A stretch of DNA of 64,000 bases, taken from Microdochium bolleyi (lineage: Eukaryota > Ascomycota > Sordariomycetes > Xylariales > Microdochiaceae). The translations under genes and the position numbers were made by a program. The notes beneath the pieces are model-generated. The model had not been told where the DNA came from, did no database searches, and was given only the letters and a program-made list of their open reading frames with translations. Shown piece by piece: positions 57,094 through 64,000 of the stretch. The DNA lies in assembly GCA_001566295.1 (NCBI GenBank), contig KQ964251.1, positions 129,838-193,837 on the forward strand, in the 5' to 3' direction. Each line of letters begins with the position of its first letter. Position 1 is the first letter of the stretch.

Positions 57094-58924
57094 ATGAGGC
57101 TCCTCAGCGTGCACAACCTGACGATCACCGAGTTCGGGCGAGACGTGCCCCCTTATGCGATCCTGTCGCACACCTGGGGCGCAGAGGAGGTCAGCTTCGT
57201 TGACATCCAGGACGGTACCGGCACAAAGCTCAATGGGTATGCCAAGGTCCACGAGTGCTGCCGGCAGGCGCGGCGCGACGGACTCGACTACGTGGTGTGT
57301 ATGCTAGATGTTCTGCACTAGATATCAGCCAAGCGCTCCCTACCTGTGTGCGTAGTGCTGACACGATACATAGTGGATCGACACGTGCTGTATAGACAAG
57401 AGGAGTTCCGCTGAGCTTTCAGAAGCCATCAATTCCATGTTTCAGTGGTATAGGGACGCGGTGGTCTGCTACGCCTACCTCGAAGACGTTGAGAGACTCG
57501 GCGAGTTCACACAAAGCCGTTGGTTTACGCGCGGTTGGACTCTGCAAGAGCTGCTCGCACCACGTATGGTGACGTTTTTCTTCAAGGACTGGACGTTCAT
57601 AGGGACGCGCGACTCTCTCCGCAAGAGGATCTCGGCGACCACCAACATCAACCTGCAGATCTTCCAGAATGGAAGGCTGAGCGACTTCTGCGTTGCCCAA
57701 AAGATGGCCTGGGCTTCGGGCCGGGAGACCACACGGATAGAGGATCAGGCGTACTGTCTCCTCGGACTGTTCGGAGTGACCATGGCACTGGTCTACGGCG
57801 AAGGAGAGCAAGCATTCTTGCGCCTGCAAGAGGAGATCATGAAGCATTCTGACGATCAGTCCATCTTTGCTTGGCAGCTCCCAGTCGCAGACTTGCAAGC
57901 CGCCGCCAACGGCACCTCCACAGACGTGGAAGTGGAAAAGGGAGGAATCTTGGCTCGGCGGCCCTCTTGGTTCGCCAATTCGGGGAGGGTGGTTGGTGCA
58001 TACTCAAACAGGGAAAGCTCGCCATTCTCTATCACCAACAAAGGCCTACAGATATCGATGCCCATTATCCCTTCCGAGAGCAGCTTCCAGGTCCAGCCCA
58101 TGGTCAGTGAAGTCGACAGCGACGAAATCCTGGCGACCAGTGGAGTGCAACTCACTGTCACACCGGCTGAGGATGTGGCAATTCTCAATTGCCACTCTTC
58201 AGAAGATGCCAGTGCGTACCTGGCCATATTCGTCAAAATGGACGAGACCAACAACACGTATAGACGTGTGGACGCTCAATTCCCGCTGAGCTCAGTCACG
58301 CAAGCAAACATCAAGCGCTACGCCAAGAGACAGAGCATCCTCGTACGCTCCCACAATCTCACAGTCGGCCAATCGCTGTGGAAGCAGAACGTGGCAAGCA
58401 GGCTCATGATCATCCGACTGGACAGCGACGACTCGGCAGGTTTCTCGTTCTGCGCGACTGAGGTGTACCCCAGAAAGCCCTGGCGCAAGCAGCACATGGG
58501 TGGCCTGTCGTTCGCCCTCCCAAGCCGACTGCTTCAGAGCCAGCTGGTCGAGAGAACAGCCATCCTCTTCAAGGACCAGGGCGGCCATGCATTCCTGCTC
58601 GTGCTCGACCCTTCCAACCGTACGCACGGAGAGATAGGCGTGCAGATACTCAGCGGGCTCAACACCTCTTCCGGCGGTCACACTGACATCAGCGATGCGA
58701 TCATGAACGATGCAGTGACGGTGCCGTCGGACGGCCATATCCACCACGCGGCAGGAGCACGGTGGCGCATCATGGTCGACGTGCGCACTGCTGAGCATGC
58801 TTGCATCGTTACGCTACAGCCGCATAGGCATGACCGTCGGGCACGCGCAGACTCGGGCTTCGTGCCTAGAAAGAGACCGGCAATCACTCCAGTCGGTACA
58901 GTACAGGTAGTGCAAGGCTGTTGA
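57094..58924 (+). CDS. HET-domain (heterokaryon incompatibility) protein, two exons, 583 aa
   Basis: Member of the fungal HET family, whose founding members trigger programmed cell death after fusion of incompatible hyphae. Exons are 57094-57294 and 57374-58924 (GTGTGT donor, CATAG acceptor, phase 0). The N-terminal HET domain has the expected order: PPYAILSHTWGAEEVSFVDI, then YV joined to WIDTCCIDKRSSAELSEAIN, MFQWYRDAVVCYAYLEDV and SRWFTRGWTLQELLAPR. IEDQAYCLLGLFGVTMALVY GEGEQAFLRLQEEI completes the block that usually follows. The C-terminal half (about 250-583) has no recognised effector or repeat domain. A decayed copy of this gene lies immediately downstream. Whether it is an active incompatibility gene is unknown. 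Confidence 0.93.
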
Positions 58925-59110
58925 AAGGAGCCCGACAGGGCCAGGACTCGTTAAGCTACAACAGAGTGTTTAAGGTAAGGTTTGAATACGCGTAGCTAAA
59001 GGTATCGCAAGTATACGTGTAGATGGCTTTGTCAGGGTTACAGACCTTCCATATCGCATTACGAATTATGAGAGTAGGGTTAGTAGTTAATATAAGCACG
59101 TAACCTAACC

Positions 59111-59165
59111 TATCCTGTCGCACATCTGGGGTCATATTCGTTAACATCCAGGACGCTACCGGCTT
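59111..59165 (+). pseudogene. 5' fragment of a decayed tandem HET copy
   Basis: This stretch resembles the HET gene's first exon at about 57158-57222: shared CTGTCGCACA, CTGGGG and AACATCCAGGACG-type segments, with about a dozen bases missing and several C-to-T or G-to-A differences. It follows directly after the intact gene's 3' flank, as expected for a tandem duplication. It has no usable coding frame. Confidence 0.75.
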
Positions 59166-59211
59166 GGTTTTCTCTTCCCCCATGCTCGCTGCCATGTTTG
59201 CTTTCCACAGC

Positions 59212-59922
59212 TTACGCTGCCGCCATGTCTTCGGACAAGTTCTCTTCCAGCAGTCTATCATGACCCGTTCTCAAAAGACCCCGTTTAAACCAGCCGTCCC
59301 TGCCGTTAACAATAAATAGTCTCCGCACGGATATGCAGTTGACTGCAAGTTCCGTACTGGGCTCCAGTGGCCGTCCTCGGCCAACATCGGCGCCCATCGC
59401 TCCGAGGATTTCCCCCTTCAACTCCATCAGCCAGGGATGTGCAGTTGATACATAGTCGCGGATCGTAACGTATCCGGCATCGGGACCCCCGGCCGAGGCC
59501 GACACCACGATGGTAGCTTTCTTGTTCCGAGGCCGATCCTGACCGCAGCACCTGAGCAGGTCTGCGCCGTCTTCGGCATCATCATCGTCTTCACCATCAT
59601 CATCGTCTTCGCCATCATCATCGTCTTCGCCATCATCATCGTCTTCGCCATCATCATCGTCTTCGCCATCATCATCGTCATCGTCATCGTCCTCGTCGTC
59701 CTCGTTGTAATGGCCGCTGCCGCCGACATCCTCGCCCCCGTCTAGGAATCTGCGGCGATATTCCTCGGTGATGGCCCACTCGATCTCACCATCGTCACTG
59801 CCGCCACCCGGCAGGTGCGGCTCCGAGTGATCCCAGTGAGCGTCACACCACGAGTCCTCCCAGTCTTCCAGCACGACTACGGACACAGTGAGGCCGAAAG
59901 TGTTAAAAGAGTCCTCGGCCAT
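59212..59922 (-). CDS. Acidic hypothetical protein with Asp-rich minisatellite, 236 aa
   Basis: Intronless open frame starting at the ATG at 59922 (MAEDSFNTFGLTVSVVVLED). The middle consists of tandem DDDDGE units encoded by an 18-base repeat. The flanks are not low-complexity: an N-terminal WEDSWCDAHWDHSEPHLPGG, and a C-terminal part with KKATIVVSASAGG, YVTIRDYVSTAHPWLMELKG and ISVRRLFIVNGRDGWF. No family is recognised. It lies between the two fragments of the decayed HET copy, so it was probably inserted there or arose there. A real gene is plausible because the non-repeat parts look protein-like, but expression is unproven. Confidence 0.55.
   Translation of the reverse strand: MAEDSFNTFGLTVSVVVLEDWEDSWCDAHWDHSEPHLPGGGSDDGEIEWAITEEYRRRFLDGGEDVGGSGHYNEDDEDDDDDDDDGEDDDDGEDDDDGEDDDDGEDDDDGEDDDDAEDGADLLRCCGQDRPRNKKATIVVSASAGGPDAGYVTIRDYVSTAHPWLMELKGEILGAMGADVGRGRPLEPSTELAVNCISVRRLFIVNGRDGWFKRGLLRTGHDRLLEENLSEDMAAA
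59579..59700. repeat. 18-base coding minisatellite
   Basis: Five to six tandem copies of an 18-base unit (GCCATCATCATCGTCTTC on the plus strand), followed by shorter CATCGT repeats. The unit length is a multiple of three, so copy-number change keeps the minus-strand frame open. Confidence 0.93.
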
Positions 59923-60430
59923 TTTCCAGGGTCTCCAGGCGGGCAGTAGACTGTTGGAAGTATGAGGAGCGAACTGAACGGCGATGAGATTTGAATAGTA
60001 GTTCAGGAACCGATAAAGGTGGTGTGGCCGTCCTCCGTATTACCGCACACACAAAATTGAGGTTGATGTGCGGTGCTGGCAGTATCAGCGATGATGCACC
60101 TGCTTCATTCCCTGCCTTCTCCGGTGGCCCAGCATCCCATCAGGCATGTGCGGGCACCGGTACCGAGCTTGGCAGTTGCGTACCTTGAGTTGTGGCGACT
60201 GTCTGTTGCTCCGGACCGTGTTAGTGTGAACTATATCCTAGGGTGGTTCTTGAACAACAGCAGTTACTGTTGCGGAAAAATATAATACCTGCGATTTACA
60301 ACCCTTTTATAGAGATTCATCTGCTAGTCTTGATATATTAGCTGTCCCGATATACGTTCTCGAATACCTTAGGGTATATATATAAGGTTTAGAACTGATT
60401 AGCGGAGATAAATTTAGTGAATGTTTACCG
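59923..60430. other. AT-rich spacer inside the HET relic
   Basis: The left part holds the promoter region of the acidic ORF. The right part, about 60230-60430, is markedly AT-rich compared with the rest of the window (many TATA and TTAG runs), as seen in decayed or RIP-affected fungal DNA. No gene is supported. Confidence 0.5.
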
Positions 60431-61065
60431 TCCAGTAAAGTCGACAGCTACGAGATACTGGCGACCAGTGCAGTGCAACTAATTGTTACGCCCGCCGAGG
60501 CATGTTAGCAATCCCCTAAAGTGTCCCTCTTTGGGAGTTGCTAGTGCGTACCTCGCCATATTCGTTAGAATGGACGAGTCCAAATCACACGTATAGGTAC
60601 GTGGGACGTGAAGTTCCCGCTGAGCTCAATCTCCTAAGCAAGCTCCAAGCGCTTACGCCAAGAGACAGAGCATCCTCGTAACTTTTCCCCCAAATATTAC
60701 AGTCGGTCAGTCGTCATAGGAGCAGGAGCGTGGCAAGCAGGCTCATCATCATCCGACGGGACAGCAACGTGCGCAGTGCTAAGCATGCTTGTATCGTGCA
60801 CGCGTAATACTCGGGGCTTTATACCTAAGCAGAGACCGGCAATCACTCTAGTCAGTATAGGATAGGTTAGTACGAGGTAATTCAATAGAGCCCGACAAGG
60901 CTAGAACTTATTGAGCTATAGCAGAGCTATCAAGGTAGCGGCTGTATATCCAGCTGTGTCGTCAACATACGTGTAGATGTCCTCGCCAGGGTTCCAGAGT
61001 TTTCTCTCTCGCACCGTGGACTATAAGAGTAGGGTCCGTGGTTGATACAAGCACGCAGTGTCAGA
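60431..61065 (+). pseudogene. 3' part of a decayed tandem HET copy, with duplicated 3' flank
   Basis: Clear similarity to the intact HET gene and its downstream flank. Shared segments include AAGTCGACAGC, CTGGCGACCAGTG, AGTGCGTACCT, CATATTCGT, TTCCCGCTGAGCTCA, CGCCAAGAGACAGAGCATCC, GTGGCAAGCAGGCTCAT and AGAGACCGGCAATCACTC. They correspond to about 58104-59100 in the intact copy. About 340 bases equivalent to 58430-58770 are missing near 60766. Stops and indels (for example TAG and TAA in the former frame) prevent translation. Many differences are C-to-T or G-to-A, which fits RIP plus drift. No function is expected. Confidence 0.85.
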
Positions 61066-61479
61066 CAGGTTTTTTTTTGTTTTTTGTTTTTTTCGGTGGG
61101 ATAAGAGTCAGAATCTTACGGACGATAGATTGGTGGTTTGAAGGATTCTGTAATTCCTCGTTGTGGCGAGTTTTCTGGGTTCTCAAAAACAATAGGGTTT
61201 GTAACTGAATCATTGGCTTTGGTGAAGATGGCTCGTGTGGAATTCGAAAGACAAATACCAACACACCAGCAAACCGCAAAACGCCCAATACTCCCGCATA
61301 CGCCCCGGGATATAACAGCAAAATCAGAACTCCCCGGCCGTCCATCGCGGACTGCATCACGCGCTACCCCGCCGTCAACAAAGCAGTACCTAGACAGCGT
61401 GCCGCATCTTCCAGGGGGGAATAAACAAGTAAACACAATTTTTCTCGATCAAAAGGCATGCTCCACCTCGCCATACTCC
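61066..61479. other. Spacer with T-rich run
   Basis: Contains a T-rich tract (about 61071-61094) directly after the HET relic, then the 3' side of the DOMON-b561 gene. No gene is supported. Confidence 0.5.
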
Positions 61480-63242
61480 TCACACATACTCTCTCGTATT
61501 CTGCTGCGGGCCCTGATACGCCGGCGGCGGCGCGAAACCCGCAGACGCCGAGTAGCCCGGGTAAGGAGCACCAGGCTGCTGCTGGTGTTGCTGCTGCTGC
61601 TGCAGATGCGGTGGCACCTGCCACGGCTCGAGGTTGTACCCGGTCTGGCCGGCGCTGTAGTCGCCGGTCTCGCTGACGATCTTGTTCTCCTTGTCGAACT
61701 TCTTGGACAGGCATTTCCTGATGGCGAGGATGACGCCAAAGAGGGGGAAGATGGCGAGCACGAGGCCCAGGAGAATGTAGTTGTAGAAAACTGCCTGGGA
61801 GAGGGTGAAGCCGCTGCGGAAAAGAAAAGGAGAGACCGGGTCAGTGTTTGATCGCAACGGGATTTTTCAAGCGAGGTGTGTACTTACAGGAATCCATTGA
61901 TGACGCCGAGGACAAGGATCAGGCGCCCGAGCCAGACGTGGATCGGGGCCAGCTTGGTCTTCTGCTGCGTCTTTTTGAAGTTCCTGTGGTGCAGGACGCC
62001 CAGCGTGAACTGGCCAAAGACGAAGATGAAGATGATCAGCCCGACGACCTGGTGTGCCGAGTTGAACTTGCGCGTCTGTCATCCACGGCAAAATAGAGAT
62101 TGTCAGTAATTAACCTCACACCTCTTTGGACACCAGGGGATACAGAAAAAAGAGAGAGAGAGAAATAAAAGGGGGAACTCACCCGATTGTACATCCCGCT
62201 GATGCTCATGCCCAGTGATGCGCCCACGATGAACAGAATGCCCGCGAGCCCCTGCAGGACGGCGTGCGCGCGGACCCAGCCGCCCAGGCGCAGGATGAAG
62301 GCGCCGAACGGGAAGGCGCCGACAAAGACGAGCACCATGATGACGGCGTGGACCAGGCCCTTCCAGTCGCGGTAGGCCTGGACGGCCGTGGCCCCCTGCG
62401 CGGTGCCGACGAGCTGCGGCGCCGTGCTGTCCAGGTCGACCCGGGGCGGCGAGGCCGACAGCGCCGCCGACGCCGCGCCGCCGCCGCCGGATGACGCGAC
62501 GGTCATGTCCATGGTAAAGCTGCCGAAGCTCTTGTGCACGCGCAGCGGGTAGTTGAGGTCGTCGCTCCAGATGTCGCCGACCTCGCCGGTCGCGTAGATC
62601 ATGTCCTGCTTGGTGCTGACCACGTCGATGCCCCTGCGGTCACCCTGGGGTGTGGTCCAGGTGCGGCAGTTGCGGCACACGCCGTAGTACACCCAGGCCG
62701 TGCCGTCGATGCGGGTCGTCCCGGGGAGGGCCTCGACCCTGATGTCCGGGTTGTACCACGGCTCCGAGTGGCCAGCCCCCGCGATCCGTGGAGACAGCGT
62801 CACGTTCGCGCCCGAGCCCGAGCCGTGCACGACGAGCATGAGCGAGCCGGCCATGGAGTCGGACCCGAGGCCGACGGCGCCCCACATGGTGTTGATGGCC
62901 ATGATCATGGTGAAGTAGATGTCCTGGGTCGACTTGTCTTGCGGGACGCTCAGGGCGAAGGCGAGGTTGCGGGAGGGCGTGTAGAAGAGGGCGCCGTGGC
63001 TGAGGAGGGACGAGGAGGACGGGGAGCCATTGCCGGTGCTGTTGGTGTTGCTATTTGTGCTGTTGCCGGCCTGGGCGGCTGCGAGGGTGGTGAAGACTAC
63101 ATTTCGCGTGCAAAGGCGCAAGTGTCAGTTCTAGATTCTCTCGTGGCAGTTGCTGTGGAACGGTATCAGTTCTTTCTCTCTGTCGGTGGTTCGCCGTACC
63201 TGCTAGTGCGAGCAGCACTCTTTGACACCAGGTCTTGGCCAT
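61480..63242 (-). CDS. DOMON (CDH-cytochrome-like) and cytochrome b561 membrane protein, four exons, 492 aa
   Basis: Probable transmembrane electron-transfer protein. Exons read on the minus strand are 63242-63200, 63096-62183, 62075-61888 and 61813-61480, all in phase. The first exon and the start of the second together form the signal peptide (VLLALAVFTTLAAAQA). A Ser/Asn-rich linker leads into a DOMON domain (FALSVPQDKSTQDIYFTMI, WGAVGLGSDSMAGSLMLVVH, YYGVCRNCRTW). Four conserved b561-type His follow in LVHAV, RAHAV, SAHQV and PIHVW, each at a membrane helix, with five to six spans in total. The cytosolic tail is Gln/Pro-rich. Such proteins move electrons across membranes, for example for iron or extracellular redox chemistry; the partner here is unknown. 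Confidence 0.92.
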
Positions 63243-64000
63243 TGTTTCCTGGTTTCTTTGTGTGTGTCACTTGTAGTAGGTGTCTGGCTGTTGGGTCTGG
63301 GAGTCTGCTTGTTGTCGAGGACCGGCCCCGGGGTGTCTAGATGATTGAGAGAACAAGAAGGAAAAGGCTCGACATGGATCGCCAAGGTATGTATCACTAC
63401 AAGTACGGGTATGATTGACAAGCACAGTCACAAGAAAGACGACGAAGACATACAAAAAGCGGCCCGTTAGGCGACACCTCGTCTTTATGACCTTGCCAGA
63501 CCCTTTCCCGCGCAAGCCAGTGTACACGCGGCCTCGACCAATCCCCCGCACTGCCATGCCGTCTTCCGGGCATTGTTGGAGACGCCGACTGGGCCGTGAG
63601 AAGCGTCGGCGCTTAGCCAGAGCGTGCACCTCGATGTCGGTCTGCAGTCCGCTGCAGGGGCCACGGGCAACAAAGCATGCCGGGATGGCGGCAGTGGTTG
63701 AGAGCTCGAACGAGACGAGGCCGAGGCACTGATTGGCTGGCTGGGCTGGGCTGGGCAGAGTCGGTGCCGTTCAGAGGTGCGCTGATTGGCGGGGGCCTGT
63801 GAAGAGCTGCAGCCAAGCGCCGAGATCCCTGCAAGCGCTGCGACAAGACAGCGAGCGGCCCGCGTGTGCGTGCCTGAAGCTGCATTTATTTTTGGCCATG
63901 CCCAGAGTGCTTGCCTTGGGGCTGGCTGCACCGGCGGGTGCACTGCGTCGAACAAGAACTGGGGTTGGCGGACCTCTTGTGCGCCAGACAATGCATGGTG
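63243..64000. other. Terminal region, no supported gene
   Basis: Upstream of the DOMON-b561 gene, so it holds its promoter. GC-rich frames on both strands overlap each other and have no domain. A gene continuing beyond the window edge cannot be excluded. Confidence 0.45.

Noticed and set aside
55331..58924. PhzF-like and HET genes as part of a biosynthetic cluster
   Set aside because: There are no polyketide synthase, peptide synthetase, terpene synthase or phenazine genes nearby. Proximity alone is not evidence.

Overview
The window looks like a nuclear segment of a filamentous ascomycete (Pezizomycotina). A Dothideomycetes-type genome is plausible but not proven. Genes are spliced, with mostly short introns that start GTAAGT or GTACGT, carry CTAAC-like branch sites and end in CAG or TAG. 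Coding sequence is GC-rich and intergenic stretches are long. Several proteins are typical of this group: an AtfA-like bZIP factor, a HET-domain protein, a CDH-type DOMON-cytochrome b561 protein and a Mit1-like remodeler. There are no operons, phage or CRISPR arrays.

Layout. 0-2.5 kb: divergent ribosomal protein genes eL30 (-) and uL16 (+). 4.7-11.7 kb: two large conserved-looking proteins of unknown function (+). 12.6 kb: a 34-G tract followed by a TG repeat. 13.3-15.8 kb: a CCCH zinc-finger protein (-). 17.4-20.1 kb: an SDR oxidoreductase (-) and a DUF1772-like membrane protein (+). 20.9-26.8 kb: a CHD3/Mit1-type SNF2 chromatin remodeler (-) with a likely one-base frame break in its PHD finger. 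27.5-29.3 kb: an Mrm1-like mitochondrial rRNA 2'-O-methyltransferase (+). 30.1-35.4 kb: a Cys-rich, probably GPI-anchored surface protein, a GST-like protein and a TPR-type protein. 35.4-39.5 kb: about 4 kb without genes, upstream of the AtfA-like bZIP gene (39.5-41.3 kb). 42.7-49.2 kb: four housekeeping genes, namely Mis13/Dsn1 kinetochore subunit, Sdh5/SDHAF2, Erv25 (p24) and U1 snRNP C. 50.0-53.4 kb: a 1121-residue low-complexity protein (-). 55.3-63.2 kb: an accessory-looking end with a PhzF-like protein, a HET-domain gene, a decayed tandem copy of that HET gene, an acidic minisatellite ORF lying inside the relic, and a DOMON-b561 membrane protein.

Most genes are independent housekeeping or regulatory units. 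The clearest signs of recent evolution are the decayed HET tandem duplicate (59.1-61.07 kb), interrupted by about 1.26 kb of unrelated sequence, and the frame disruptions in the Mit1-like gene. Exon boundaries were set by hand from splice signals and reading phase. The spliced lengths quoted are whole codon numbers. Similarity calls rest on recognised motifs, not on database searches.
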